From Frankia casuarinae (GTDB lineage Bacteria > Actinomycetota > Actinomycetes > Frankiales > Frankiaceae): a DNA stretch of 64,000 nucleotides. Both the position numbers and the translations under genes were made by a program. Shown here one piece after another: positions 50,044 to 58,770 of this stretch; within the stretch, counting starts at the first letter, position 1, and each line of letters opens with the position of its first letter. The stretch is taken from NCBI RefSeq assembly GCF_000013345.1, contig NC_007777.1, positions 4,216,001 through 4,280,000 of the forward strand. The letters are read 5' to 3'. A model generated the notes under the pieces. It was not told the DNA's origin and ran no database searches. It worked only from the letters and a program-made list of their open reading frames with translations.

Positions 50044-50499
50044 TCAGCGGGTGACCCACGCGTCGGGATCGCAGCCGAGGGTGGTCACGATGTCCGGAAG
50101 CTGACCACTCGCCACGTCGGCGAGGGTCACGGCCTCCAGCACCCGCCGCAGGTTCACTCGAACCGCGATCCACACATCCTGCAGGTGCTTGGCCGCGCCG
50201 TCGTAATTCGTGTCCTCAGGACGCCGGCCCCGCACGCTGGCGAGCGGACCGTCGGTCGCCCGGATCACCGTGGCGATGGTGATCCGCTCGGGGGGAAGGC
50301 TCAGCTGGTATCCCCCGTCCGCGCCCCGGCGGCTCTGGACCAGCCCCGCCCGGCGTAGATCGGTGAGGATGTTCTCGAGGAAGCGCAGCGGCAGATCCTG
50401 CGCCGCGGCAAGCGCCTCGCCCTTGACGAGCCGACCGTTGCTCGCGGCCAACGTCAGGAGTGCGCGCAATGCGTAGTCGGCGCGAGCGGAGATCTGCAT
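50044..50499 (-). CDS. Rrf2-family transcriptional regulator
   Basis: A 151-residue winged-helix regulator. 'MQISARADYALRALLTLAASNGRLVKGEALAAAQDLPLRFLENILTDLRRAGLVQSRRGADGGYQLS' is the Rrf2 DNA-binding domain. The dimerisation helix is 'LQDVWIAVRVNLRRVLEAVTLADVA'. The Fe-S-binding cysteines of IscR/NsrR-type members are missing (only one Cys, near the C-terminus), so it resembles CymR-type or other Fe-S-free members. It lies directly beyond the ABC transporter genes, same strand, and probably controls sulphur assimilation or that transporter; this is inferred from position. Confidence 0.85.
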   Translation of the reverse strand: MQISARADYALRALLTLAASNGRLVKGEALAAAQDLPLRFLENILTDLRRAGLVQSRRGADGGYQLSLPPERITIATVIRATDGPLASVRGRRPEDTNYDGAAKHLQDVWIAVRVNLRRVLEAVTLADVASGQLPDIVTTLGCDPDAWVTR

Positions 50500-50652
50500 G
50501 CATCCATTTTGCCGCCGGTCCTCGCCGAATGGGTGGGCCGGGTCGGCACCGGGCGAGGCACGGCCCCGCGCCGACGGGCGCTGTTCCCGCCGCCGGCTCG
50601 GCCAACGAACCTGCCGGCCAACGAACCTGCCGGCCGGGGAATCGGGACTTCC

Positions 50653-51690
50653 TCAGCCAGCCCTCTCGGGACGGGGGGCGTCCGTGCCGCCTCCGGCGGA
50701 GGAGGTGGCCGTGGTGGCGGCCGCGGCGGACCCGTCGGCGCTGCCGCTCCGGCGACGCCGAGCTGCCCGGACCGCCGTCGTACCCTCCGCAACCAGCCCA
50801 CGGCGCTGCCGCATCCGCTGGTCCGCCGCGTTGAACCCGGCGTCGATGAGCACCCCGATCACGAAAATCGTGATCATCGAGGCCAGTACCCCGACCGTGT
50901 CGAGTAGTTCGCGGGCATTCTGCAGGTCAGCTCCGACGGACGGATGCCCCGGAACGATGACCAGCAATTCGCCGGCCATCAGGCTGCGCCAAGCGAACGC
51001 CCAGCCCTGCTTCAGGCCCGCGAGCACCGAGGGCAGGGCCGCCGGTACCACGACGTACCGGTAGAGGGACAGGCTACGCGCGCCCATGCTGCGGCCGACC
51101 TGGACCAGCAGAGGCGGCACGTAGTCCACGCCGTAGATGACGCCGTTGGCCACCGAGGGCGCCGCCCCGAGCACCACCACGAACATGATTGCGGACTCGC
51201 TGAGCTTGAACAGCAGGACGGCGAGCGGGAACCAGACGATCGAGGGCATCGTCTGCACCGCGGTGATGAACGATCCCACCGCGGTACGCAGGACTCCGAA
51301 GCGGGACACCGCGATCCCGACCACGGTGCCGATGAGCACGGCGAGAGCGTATCCCTCCAGGGCCCGGACCAGGGTGCGGGCGAGGGCGTCCCAGAAGTGT
51401 CCGCTGCCCAGCTGGTCGACGAACTCGCCCAGTGCCTCGCCCGGGCCGGGCAACACATAGCTGGGCTTCCAGCCACTCCAGACGACGATCTGCCAGAGCA
51501 GCAGGAACAGGAGCAGAGCGCCGAGCTTCGGCCAGCTGGCCGCCCAGACGCGGACCGCGAACGGCCGCCGTTGCGCGGTCGGGATGTCCAGCGCGTCGAG
51601 GCCGGCGAGGGCCGTGTCGACGTCGAAGGACTTACCCGCCTCGCCGAGCAGGACACTCTTATCGCTGGAGACGCTGACGTCAGTGGCCAT
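50653..51690 (-). CDS. ssuC: ABC transporter permease, sulfonate/taurine/nitrate family
   Basis: A 345-residue integral membrane protein of the BPD_transp_1 family. Six transmembrane helices begin at about residue 55 ('LGALLLFLLLWQIVVWSGW'). The EAA-type motif that meets the ATPase is 'GRSMGARSLSLYRYVVVPAALPSVLAGLKQGWAFAWRSLMAGELL'. A long C-terminal Ala/Gly/Arg-rich tail (about 50 residues) is unusual. The start overlaps the ATPase gene by 11 bp. SsuC, TauC and nitrate permeases share this fold, so the substrate is uncertain. Confidence 0.83.
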   Translation of the reverse strand: MATDVSVSSDKSVLLGEAGKSFDVDTALAGLDALDIPTAQRRPFAVRVWAASWPKLGALLLFLLLWQIVVWSGWKPSYVLPGPGEALGEFVDQLGSGHFWDALARTLVRALEGYALAVLIGTVVGIAVSRFGVLRTAVGSFITAVQTMPSIVWFPLAVLLFKLSESAIMFVVVLGAAPSVANGVIYGVDYVPPLLVQVGRSMGARSLSLYRYVVVPAALPSVLAGLKQGWAFAWRSLMAGELLVIVPGHPSVGADLQNARELLDTVGVLASMITIFVIGVLIDAGFNAADQRMRQRRGLVAEGTTAVRAARRRRSGSADGSAAAATTATSSAGGGTDAPRPERAG

Positions 51691-52477
51691 GGCGGCCGAC
51701 CTCCTCGCGTAGCCGCGCGGTCACCTTGGTGGCGAGCTCCGAGACGTGGGTGGAGTCGATCCGGCGGGGGCGGTCGAGGTCGACGTCGAAGATCTCCGCG
51801 ACCCGGCCAGGCCGGGAGGACAGCAGCACGATGCGGTCACCGAGCCGGACCGCCTCACGCACATCGTGGGTGACGAAGATGACGGTGACCCCCGTCTCCC
51901 GCCAGATCCGTTCAAGTTCGTCGTGGAGCAGATCGCGGGTCATCGCGTCGAGCGCACCGAACGGCTCATCCATGCACAGGATGTCGGCCTCCTGCGCGAA
52001 GGCCCGGGCCAGGCTCACCCGCTGGCGCATGCCGCCGGACAGCTCATGGGGGCGCTTCGCGGACATACCGGCGAGCCGGACCATCGCGAGCAGACTCTCG
52101 ACCCGGTCCCGCCGCTCGGCCTTGCCGATCCCCCGCAGCCGCAGCGGCACCTCGACGTTGCCGCCCGCGGTCAGCCAGGGCAGCAACGCCGAGTCCTGGA
52201 ACATCATCCCAACCCGCCGGCCGGTGGTGTCGACGACGCCCACAGACGGCTGGTCGAGACCGGCGACCAAGCCGAGCAGGGTCGATTTCCCACAGCCGGA
52301 CGCGCCGAGGAGACAGACGAACTCGCCCGCCCGGACGTCCAGGGAGACGTCGTCGAGCGCCTTGACGCTGGCGGGCCCGGATCCGAAGACCCGACTGACG
52401 CGGTGGATGCGCAGCGCGGTGTCGGCGGGTACAGCGGTGTCGGCGAGTACAGCGGTGTCGGCGAGTACAGCGGTCAT
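51680..52477 (-). CDS. ssuB: ABC transporter ATPase, sulfonate/taurine/nitrate family
   Basis: A 265-residue ATP-binding subunit: Walker A 'LLGASGCGKSTLLGLVAGL', Q-loop 'VGMMFQDSALLPW', signature 'HELSGGMRQRVSLARAFAQ', Walker B 'ILCMDEPFGALD', H-loop 'VIFVTHDVREAV'. The first 20 residues hold three copies of a six-residue unit (VLADTA), encoded by an 18-bp repeat (52419-52472). The real start could therefore lie after the repeat. It is separated from ssuA by 157 bp containing a strong hairpin. Confidence 0.88.
   Translation of the reverse strand: MTAVLADTAVLADTAVPADTALRIHRVSRVFGSGPASVKALDDVSLDVRAGEFVCLLGASGCGKSTLLGLVAGLDQPSVGVVDTTGRRVGMMFQDSALLPWLTAGGNVEVPLRLRGIGKAERRDRVESLLAMVRLAGMSAKRPHELSGGMRQRVSLARAFAQEADILCMDEPFGALDAMTRDLLHDELERIWRETGVTVIFVTHDVREAVRLGDRIVLLSSRPGRVAEIFDVDLDRPRRIDSTHVSELATKVTARLREEVGRHGH
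52419..52472 (-). repeat. 18-bp in-frame repeat at the ssuB 5' end
   Basis: Three units close to 'gtgtcggcgagtacagcg' (52419-52436, 52437-52454, 52455-52472; the first differs by one base), encoding (VLADTA)n directly after the start codon. Confidence 0.95.
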
Positions 52478-52534
52478 GGTTCATTCCCCCGTCGCGGTGT
52501 ATGCGGCCGGTGTGCATGGACGGATGGACGGACG

Positions 52535-52575
52535 GACCAGGCCGGGGCATCGATGATCGACACCCCGGCCTGGTC
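52535..52575 (-). terminator. Strong hairpin between ssuA and ssuB
   Basis: GACCAGGCCGGGG (52535-52547) and CCCCGGCCTGGTC (52563-52575) form a perfect 13-bp stem with a 15-nt loop, 60 nt after the ssuA stop. A partial terminator here would give more binding protein than permease and ATPase, as usual for ABC importers. Confidence 0.65.
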
Positions 52576-52634
52576 GTCGCCCTGTGGTCTCGGACCGAGG
52601 TTCAGCCGGCCCGGCTACCGCCGGGTGCCGCGGG

Positions 52635-53708
52635 TCAGGAGTCGGCGACCGTCGGTTTGCCCTGCTTGGCGAGGATCTCGTTGAGGACCGTCAGATCGAA
52701 CAGACCGTCGAGCTTCGGGTTCTTGATGAGGCCGAGCTCCTCCTGGTGCTTTGCCGAGGTGAACAGGGACGCCGCGATCGGGTCCGGAGTGAAGGTCAGC
52801 CCCTTCCAGGCCAAGGTGAGGATCTTGTCGGACAGCGGCTTGCCGCTCAGCTTGCCCAGCGCCGTGTTGGTGACCTTCGCGCCGGCGTCACGGTCGGCGT
52901 TGAGCGCGTTGATCGATTCCACATTCGCCGTGATGAGCCGGCGGACGATCTCCGGGTTCTTCTTCAGATAGTCCGTGCTCACCAGAAGCACCGTCGTGAC
53001 GAACTGGCCCTTGGTCTCCGGCCACTCGTCGGCCTCGTCGACGAGCACCTTGCCCCCCGCTGCGACGAGCCGGGAGGCCGTCGGCTCGGGCACCCAGGCC
53101 CCGTCGATGGCCCTGTTGGCGAAGGCGTCCACCGTCACGGTGTTGTCCTGGGGCTTGATGGAGACATCACCCCCACCCTGGGTGTCGGTCTTCAGCCCGT
53201 TCTTCTTGAGGAAGTACCGCAGCGCCACGTCCTGGGTGTTGCCCAGGCTCGGGGTGGCGAGCGTGGTGCCCTTGAGCTGCGCGACGGAGGTGATCTCAGG
53301 CTTGACCACCAGCGACGCACCACCCGAGGTAGCGCCGGAGACGATCCGCACCGCCTCCCCGTGCGACTTGATGAAGCTGTTGACCGCCGGGTTGGGACCG
53401 ATATAACCGGCATCGATGGCGCCGGACAGAATCGCCTCCGCCTCCTGCACGCCGGAGTTGAAGGTCGATGTCTTGAGCGTGACTCCAGAGCCGAGGTCCT
53501 TGGCGAAGATCCCCTTCTCGGCGCCGTAGAGAGCTGGCGCGTGGGTGAGGTTCGGGAAGTACCCGAGCCGTAGGGTGCCGGTGATCTGGCCGTTCGAGGC
53601 GACCGTCTGGGAGTCCCCGTCGTCACTCGAGCAGCCCACCACCGCCAGTACAAGCGCCCCCGCGGCGATGAGTGGCGTCGCTGCACGCCACAGTCTGCTC
53701 GGCCTCAT
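52635..53708 (-). CDS. ssuA: ABC transporter substrate-binding protein, SsuA/TauA/NMT1 family
   Basis: A 357-residue lipoprotein. The signal 'RAATPLIAAGALVLAVVGCSS' ends in a lipobox Cys at about residue 26. The NMT1/SsuA fold is seen in 'GTLRLGYFPNLTHAPALYGAEKGIFAKDL', 'VQEAEAILSGAIDAGYIGPNPAVNSF', 'ITSVAQLKGTTLATPSLGNTQDVALRYFLKKNG' and 'AFANRAIDGAWVPEPTASRLVAAGG'. Aliphatic sulfonate or taurine is the commonest ligand, but nitrate and thiamine precursors are bound by relatives. ATG 53708 has a GAGGGGG site, with a small hairpin just before it. It is the first gene of the transporter operon. Confidence 0.85.
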   Translation of the reverse strand: MRPSRLWRAATPLIAAGALVLAVVGCSSDDGDSQTVASNGQITGTLRLGYFPNLTHAPALYGAEKGIFAKDLGSGVTLKTSTFNSGVQEAEAILSGAIDAGYIGPNPAVNSFIKSHGEAVRIVSGATSGGASLVVKPEITSVAQLKGTTLATPSLGNTQDVALRYFLKKNGLKTDTQGGGDVSIKPQDNTVTVDAFANRAIDGAWVPEPTASRLVAAGGKVLVDEADEWPETKGQFVTTVLLVSTDYLKKNPEIVRRLITANVESINALNADRDAGAKVTNTALGKLSGKPLSDKILTLAWKGLTFTPDPIAASLFTSAKHQEELGLIKNPKLDGLFDLTVLNEILAKQGKPTVADS

Positions 53709-53721
53709 AGATACCCCCTCA

Positions 53722-53739
53722 CGCGGGCTGACACCCGCG
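53722..53739 (-). promoter_or_regulatory. Hairpin directly upstream of the ssuA ribosome-binding site
   Basis: CGCGGG (53722-53727) and CCCGCG (53734-53739) form a 6-bp stem with a 6-nt loop just before the GAGGGGG site of ssuA. It could modulate translation or be an operator for the Rrf2 regulator encoded in the same cluster. Confidence 0.4.
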
Positions 53740-53931
53740 CCATGCAAGTCGATCGAAGTCATCGGGATGGTAAGCATGCCAGATGGTGCCCATCCTGGCC
53801 AGGTGGCTTCATCACGATGACATCGATCTGCAATATCTTTGACCAGACAGGAGCACATATCCGACAAAACAGACATTTTTTTCGCTGGAGCGCAGAGGCC
53901 CCGGACACCATAGGAGCGGGTCCGGGACGCT

Positions 53932-53999
53932 CTCAGACCGGGATCGACCTCAGAACAGGATCGACCTCAGACCGGGATCGACCTCAGAACAGGATCGAC
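53932..53999 (-). repeat. 17-bp tandem repeat at the 3' end of the GNAT gene
   Basis: Four units of 17 bp alternate between 'ctcagaccgggatcgac' and 'ctcagaacaggatcgac' (53932, 53949, 53966, 53983). The GNAT stop codon lies inside the last unit, so three units lie beyond the gene. Confidence 0.93.
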
Positions 54000-54835
54000 G
54001 CGAAGGTCCCGACCCGCTGAAAGCCCACCCGGTCGTAGACTCGGCGGGCGGCATGGTTGAAGTCGTTGACGTACAGGCTGACCCGCGGGGCGAAGGCGGC
54101 CCGCGCCAGCGCGACCACGCTCGCGGTTCCCGCGGCGCCGAGGCCGCGCCCACGCAGCGCCGGGTCGACCCAGACGCCCTGGATCTGGCAGACGTCGCCC
54201 GCGACGGCGCCGATCTCGGCCTTGAACAGCACCCGGCCGTCGGCGATGTGGGCGAAGGAACGCCGCTGACCGACAAACTCGGCGACGCGGGCGCGGTAAA
54301 GGGCGCCGCCGTCGGCGAGCACCGGGGACACCCCGATCTCCTCGGTAAACATGGCGATGCAGGCCGGCAGGATGACGTCCAGCTCGTCCGGGCGCACCGG
54401 ACGCACCGCCGGATCGGGGGCGACCCGCGGCGGGCGGTCGATCACCAGCAGGGGCTGGTCGGCCCGTACCTCTCGGGCCCGCCCCCAGGTCGGCTCCAGA
54501 TGCTTCCACATCGCCGTCACCGAGGAGGAGACGCCGACGATGGACGAGCAGCGCCGTCCCTGCCGGCGGGCCCGCTCGGCGAACAGTCTCGCCGAGGTGG
54601 GGCCCGCCGCCACGGGCCAGAGGTTGGCGCCGGAATAACACAGGGCGACCAGGCGGCCGTCCACGGTGTGCCCCCACATCTCGGCGCCGAGACGCCACGG
54701 GTCGAGCCCCGCCGCCTCGACCCGAGATGCGACGAACACATCGGCGACCGGGTTGCGGGCCAAGAGCTCGCGGACGGCCGGAAGATCCCTGTCGTCAAGC
54801 AGACGGGTCGGCGCGGACCGCAGAGGTAGGCCCAT
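53984..54835 (-). CDS. GNAT-family acetyltransferase with DUF4081 domain
   Basis: A 283-residue protein from ATG 54835. The N-terminal half is the DUF4081 domain ('LLDDRDLPAVRELLARNPVADVFVASRVEAAGL' and 'GHTVDGRLVALCYSGANLWPV'). The C-terminal half is a GNAT fold; the acetyl-CoA loop is 'VDPALRGRGLGAAGTASVVALARAAFAP', ending with 'SLYVNDFNHAARRVYDRVGFQRVGTFASI'. Such proteins follow ispG in actinobacteria; the substrate is unknown. It starts 14 bp after the ispG stop. The end lies within a 17-bp repeat. Confidence 0.88.
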   Translation of the reverse strand: MGLPLRSAPTRLLDDRDLPAVRELLARNPVADVFVASRVEAAGLDPWRLGAEMWGHTVDGRLVALCYSGANLWPVAAGPTSARLFAERARRQGRRCSSIVGVSSSVTAMWKHLEPTWGRAREVRADQPLLVIDRPPRVAPDPAVRPVRPDELDVILPACIAMFTEEIGVSPVLADGGALYRARVAEFVGQRRSFAHIADGRVLFKAEIGAVAGDVCQIQGVWVDPALRGRGLGAAGTASVVALARAAFAPRVSLYVNDFNHAARRVYDRVGFQRVGTFASILF

Positions 54836-54848
54836 CCGGTCGAACCGG

Positions 54849-56003
54849 TTAACCCACGGAAACCGAGGGTTCGCCGGACGGGGTGCCGTCCGCCGCCATC
54901 TCCTCGGCCAGCCGCATGGCTTCCTCAATGAGGGTTTCCACGATCTGCGCCTCCGGAACGGTCTTCACGACCTCACCTCGGACGAAGATCTGACCCTTGC
55001 CGTTCCCGGATGCGACGCCGAGATCGGCCTCCCTGGCCTCGCCCGGCCCGTTCACGACGCAGCCCATGACGGCGACGCGCAACGGGACCTCCATGCCCTC
55101 GAGACCGGCGCTGACCTGATTGGCAAGGGTGTAGACATCGACCTGAGCCCGACCGCAGGAAGGGCAGGATACGATTTCGAGCTTACGCTGCCGAAGTCCC
55201 AGGGACTCCAGGATCGCGGTGCCGACCTTCACCTCCTCGACCGGCGGTGCCGACAGCGACACCCTGATCGTGTCACCGATTCCCTCGGCGAGCAGGGCCC
55301 CGAAGGCGACCGCGGACTTGACCGTGCCCTGGAAGGACGGTCCGGCCTCGGTGACACCGAGGTGCAGCGGGTAGTCGCAGGCCTGGGCGAGCAGCCGGTA
55401 CGCCTGGATCATGACGACCGGGTCGTGGTGCTTCACCGAGATCTTGATGTCACGGAAGTCGTGCTCCTCGAACAGCGAGCATTCCCACAAGGCCGACTCC
55501 GTCAGCGCCTCCGGCGTGGCCTTGCCGTACTTCGCCAACAGCCGCTTGTCGAGTGAACCCGCGTTGACCCCGATCCGGATCGGAACGCCGGCGGCCTTCG
55601 CCGCGCGAGCAATCTCCCCGACCTTGTCGTCAAAAGCCTTGATGTTGCCGGGGTTGACCCGGACCGCGGCGCAGCCCGCGTCGATCGCGGCGAAGACGTA
55701 CTTGGGCTGGAAGTGGATATCGGCAATCACCGGGATCGGGGACTTGCGGGCGATCGCGGCGAGGGCGTCGGCGTCGTCCTGGCTTGGCACCGCGACCCGG
55801 ACGATCTGGCATCCCGACGCTGTCAGCTGTGCGATCTGCTGCAGCGTGGCGTTGACGTCCGACGTCAACGTGGTGCACATCGACTGAACGGAGACCGGAG
55901 CGTCACCCCCGACCAGGACGTTGCCCACGTGGATCTGCCGGCTGTGCCGCCGCGTGCCGAGCGGACGGGCCGGAGCGGTTGGCATGCCCAGAGTTACGGT
56001 CAC
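54849..56003 (-). CDS. ispG: 4-hydroxy-3-methylbut-2-enyl diphosphate synthase (GcpE)
   Basis: IspG makes HMBPP from MEcPP in the methylerythritol phosphate isoprenoid pathway, using a [4Fe-4S] cluster. The cluster ligands are seen in '[19 protein letters not shown]' (two Cys) and '[19 protein letters not shown]' (third Cys), with the Glu nearby. '[24 protein letters not shown]', '[10 protein letters not shown]' and '[19 protein letters not shown]' are typical. GTG 56003 was chosen because GAGGA lies five bases upstream; sequence further upstream to 56090 is not conserved. With dxr nearby, two steps of the same pathway are encoded here. Confidence 0.95.
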   Translation of the reverse strand: MTVTLGMPTAPARPLGTRRHSRQIHVGNVLVGGDAPVSVQSMCTTLTSDVNATLQQIAQLTASGCQIVRVAVPSQDDADALAAIARKSPIPVIADIHFQPKYVFAAIDAGCAAVRVNPGNIKAFDDKVGEIARAAKAAGVPIRIGVNAGSLDKRLLAKYGKATPEALTESALWECSLFEEHDFRDIKISVKHHDPVVMIQAYRLLAQACDYPLHLGVTEAGPSFQGTVKSAVAFGALLAEGIGDTIRVSLSAPPVEEVKVGTAILESLGLRQRKLEIVSCPSCGRAQVDVYTLANQVSAGLEGMEVPLRVAVMGCVVNGPGEAREADLGVASGNGKGQIFVRGEVVKTVPEAQIVETLIEEAMRLAEEMAADGTPSGEPSVSVG

Positions 56004-56112
56004 GTTGTCCTCACTGGCGAATCGGAGACGAAGATCGACGTGCGACTGACTCGGCCTGTCGGCTGCAGGAGGCAGGGCAGAATGGCACACCGTCGCGCAT
56101 GTTCATACGAAA

Positions 56113-57297
56113 TTACTGATTCAGGCGAATGGGATTGACGATGTCGGCGGACAGGACAAGCAGACTGAACCCGAGCAATACGACGACCGTGGCGTACGTG
56201 GCTGGTAACAGTTTGGCGAAATCCACCTTCTGCACCGGACCGCGATAACCCCGGAGCCTGCGTAGACCGTGCCGGGCCTGCTCGAAGCCCAGCACGGCAA
56301 TATGACCGCCGTCCAACGGGAGTAGGGGCAACAGGTTAAAAATTCCGACCGCGAGATTGATCGCGGCGACCAGAATGAGAAGGTTCCGCACCCGGTCCAC
56401 GGCCGAACTGCCCTCGGCCGAGACCACGTCACCGCCGATACGCGCCGCTCCCACCACGCTGATGAAACCCTGGGGGTCGCGGTTGTCGCTGAAGATATTA
56501 CCGATATCACCGATCCGGCGGGTCAGCGTTTCGTACATGCCGGTGAACCCGGACCCGATGACATCGAAGGTGCGGGGCACCGCTTCGATCGGGTTGTAGT
56601 GCACTGTCTCGGTTCCCGGTTTGACGCCCAAGGCGCCGACCCGGTCGTCGCCCGCCTGCCCGGTCTCCCGATCGCGCCGGACCTCCACCAGGTTCGGCGT
56701 GAGAGTGAGGGTGCGGCCGTCCCGTTCGACGACCATCACCGCAGGCCCCGCTCCGTGCGCACGCACCTGCCGGGTGAACTGCGTCCAGGTCGTGACCGGA
56801 ACTCCGCCGAAGCTGACGATCCGGTCACCCGGCCGCAGACCGGCCGCCGCGGCCGGCCCCGGTCCGGAACAAGTCGCGGTCGTGGCGATGCAACTCGTCG
56901 CGCCGACCCTCGACTCGCTGATCGTGGTCGTGCCCAGGACAACGAGCACTCCGTAGACCAGCACGATGGCGATGACGAAATGCACGAAGGAACCGGCCGA
57001 CATGACCACGAGCCGGGCCCGCGCCCGCGCATTGTGGAAGGCGCGGGGTTCATCGGCCGGATCGATCTCCTCGAGCGGAGTCATCCCCTCGATCTTGACG
57101 AAACCGCCGGCCGGAATGGCCTTGACACCGTACTCGGTCTCCCCCCGCCGCCGGGACCAGATGGTCGGCCCGAAACCGACGAAGAACTTGGAGGCCTTCA
57201 TGCCGTAGTGCCGGGCCGTCACGAAATGCCCGGCCTCGTGCGCGACGACCGACACCAGCAGGGCCAGTGCGAACGCCGCAATGCCGAGAAGCTCCAT
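56113..57297 (-). CDS. rseP: Site-2 protease, RseP/M50 family
   Basis: A 394-residue intramembrane zinc metalloprotease. The active-site HExxH is 'VVAHEAGHFVTARHYGM' at about residues 18-34; the third ligand Asp is in 'FNLLPLLPLDGGHIAVLGFE' near residue 335. A PDZ domain (about 140-210: 'AAGLRPGDRIVSFGGVPVTTWTQFTRQVRAHG') lies between them. Four transmembrane helices are visible. In actinobacteria this family cleaves anti-sigma factors and cell-division or envelope proteins. It sits between dxr and ispG as usual. Confidence 0.94.
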   Translation of the reverse strand: MELLGIAAFALALLVSVVAHEAGHFVTARHYGMKASKFFVGFGPTIWSRRRGETEYGVKAIPAGGFVKIEGMTPLEEIDPADEPRAFHNARARARLVVMSAGSFVHFVIAIVLVYGVLVVLGTTTISESRVGATSCIATTATCSGPGPAAAAGLRPGDRIVSFGGVPVTTWTQFTRQVRAHGAGPAVMVVERDGRTLTLTPNLVEVRRDRETGQAGDDRVGALGVKPGTETVHYNPIEAVPRTFDVIGSGFTGMYETLTRRIGDIGNIFSDNRDPQGFISVVGAARIGGDVVSAEGSSAVDRVRNLLILVAAINLAVGIFNLLPLLPLDGGHIAVLGFEQARHGLRRLRGYRGPVQKVDFAKLLPATYATVVVLLGFSLLVLSADIVNPIRLNQ

Positions 57298-57328
57298 CAG
57301 ACCGCCCCCTCGGCGCCGGGGGGGCGGC

Positions 57329-58552
57329 TCATACCGTGTCCCGTTCGGTCTCGCGCCGGATCAGCCGCCCTGCCGCCGCCCGCGCGGCTCGTTCGGTGGC
57401 GAACACCTCCTCCACCGTGGGATGATCGATCACTTCGTGCTCGGCGATGACCTCGGCCACCAGGTCGACGATACGGATGAAGGGCAGCCGCCCGGCGAGG
57501 AAGGCCGCCACCGCCTCCTCGTTCGCGGCGTTGAAGACCGCGGGGGCGGTGCCGCCGCGCCGCCCGGCTGTGCGCGCGAGCTCCACCGCCGGGAACGCCA
57601 CCTCGTCCAGCGGTTCGAAGGTAAGCGCCTGCGCCCGCGACCAGTCCATCGGCGGCTGTGCCTGCGCCACCCGGTCCGGCCAGCCGAGCGCCAGCGCGAT
57701 GGGCAGTCGCATGTCCGGTGGGGAGACCTGAGCGATCGTCGAGCCGTCGGTGAACTCGACCATCGAGTGCACCAACGACTGGGGGTGCACGACGACCTCG
57801 ATGTCGTCGTAGGGAACCCCGAAGAACAGGTGCGCCTCGATCAGCTCAAGCCCCTTGTTCATCAGGGTCGCCGAGTTGATCGTCACCAGGGGTCCCATGT
57901 CCCAGGTGGGATGGGCCAACGCCTGCTCCGGGGTAACGGCGGCAAGCTCGTCGCGGCGGCGCCCGCGGAAGGGACCTCCGCTGGCGGTCAACACCAGTTT
58001 GCGTACCTCGTCCCGCCGCCCGCCACGCAGGCACTGCGCCAGTGCGGAGTGCTCGGAATCCACCGGCACCAGGCGGTCGGGGTCGCCACCGAGCGCGTCG
58101 AGCACCAACGGCCCCCCGGCGACCAACGATTCCTTGTTCGCCAACGCCACAGTCCGGCCGGCGGCCAGCGCCGCGAGCGTCGGGGCCAACCCGACCGAGC
58201 CGGTGATGCCGTTGAGGACGATGTCGCATGGCCACGCCGCGATCTCGCTCGCGGCGTCGGGACCGGCGAGAATCTTTGGCACGGGGAACTCACCCCGACG
58301 GTAGCCACGCCGCGACGCCTCGGCGAAGAAGGCCAGCTGGAGGTCCTGAGCGGCCGAGGCCGCCGCCACTCCCACGGCCTGGACGCCGAGGTCCAGTGCC
58401 TGAGCGGCGAGCAGGTCCACCCGGGACCCGCCGCCCATCAACGCCACCACCCGGAACCGCTGCGGGTTGCGGCGTACGACATCTATTGCCTGGGTTCCGA
58501 TCGAACCGGTGGACCCGAGCAGGACAACCTCACGCAGGATCGAAGCCTCCAC
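57329..58552 (-). CDS. dxr: 1-deoxy-D-xylulose-5-phosphate reductoisomerase
   Basis: Dxr converts DXP to MEP, the first committed step of the isoprenoid pathway completed in part by ispG. The NADPH motif is '[18 protein letters not shown]'. Metal and substrate residues are in '[27 protein letters not shown]', '[14 protein letters not shown]', '[10 protein letters not shown]' and '[21 protein letters not shown]'. Length 407 is slightly above normal. GTG 58552 was chosen (GTG 58555 is adjacent) with AGGTGA before it; the open frame to 58621 is not conserved. Confidence 0.95.
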   Translation of the reverse strand: MEASILREVVLLGSTGSIGTQAIDVVRRNPQRFRVVALMGGGSRVDLLAAQALDLGVQAVGVAAASAAQDLQLAFFAEASRRGYRRGEFPVPKILAGPDAASEIAAWPCDIVLNGITGSVGLAPTLAALAAGRTVALANKESLVAGGPLVLDALGGDPDRLVPVDSEHSALAQCLRGGRRDEVRKLVLTASGGPFRGRRRDELAAVTPEQALAHPTWDMGPLVTINSATLMNKGLELIEAHLFFGVPYDDIEVVVHPQSLVHSMVEFTDGSTIAQVSPPDMRLPIALALGWPDRVAQAQPPMDWSRAQALTFEPLDEVAFPAVELARTAGRRGGTAPAVFNAANEEAVAAFLAGRLPFIRIVDLVAEVIAEHEVIDHPTVEEVFATERAARAAAGRLIRRETERDTV

Positions 58553-58707
58553 CACGTCACCTATTCTCTCAGGCCCACCGACCGCTCGACGCCGCCCTGT
58601 TCGGTTCATGACAGGTGCCACCCGAAGATGCGCAATGGGTCCAGTGACAACTACGTTTCGTCAGGTCTGGTGGGCAGGACTTTGCGGTCGCCGCCCACCC
58701 CGATCGG

Positions 58708-58725
58708 CCACCCCGATCGGGGTGG
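58708..58725 (-). terminator. Palindrome between the esterase-like gene and dxr
   Basis: 'ccaccccgatcggggtgg' is a perfect 18-bp palindrome, with a second copy of its left half just upstream (58694-58706). It lies 46 bp after the esterase-like stop and before dxr. It could be a terminator or a regulator-binding site. Confidence 0.5.
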
Positions 58726-58770
58726 CACGTCGGCCCGGTCGGTCACGTCGACGACGGCTCCGACGTCTAC

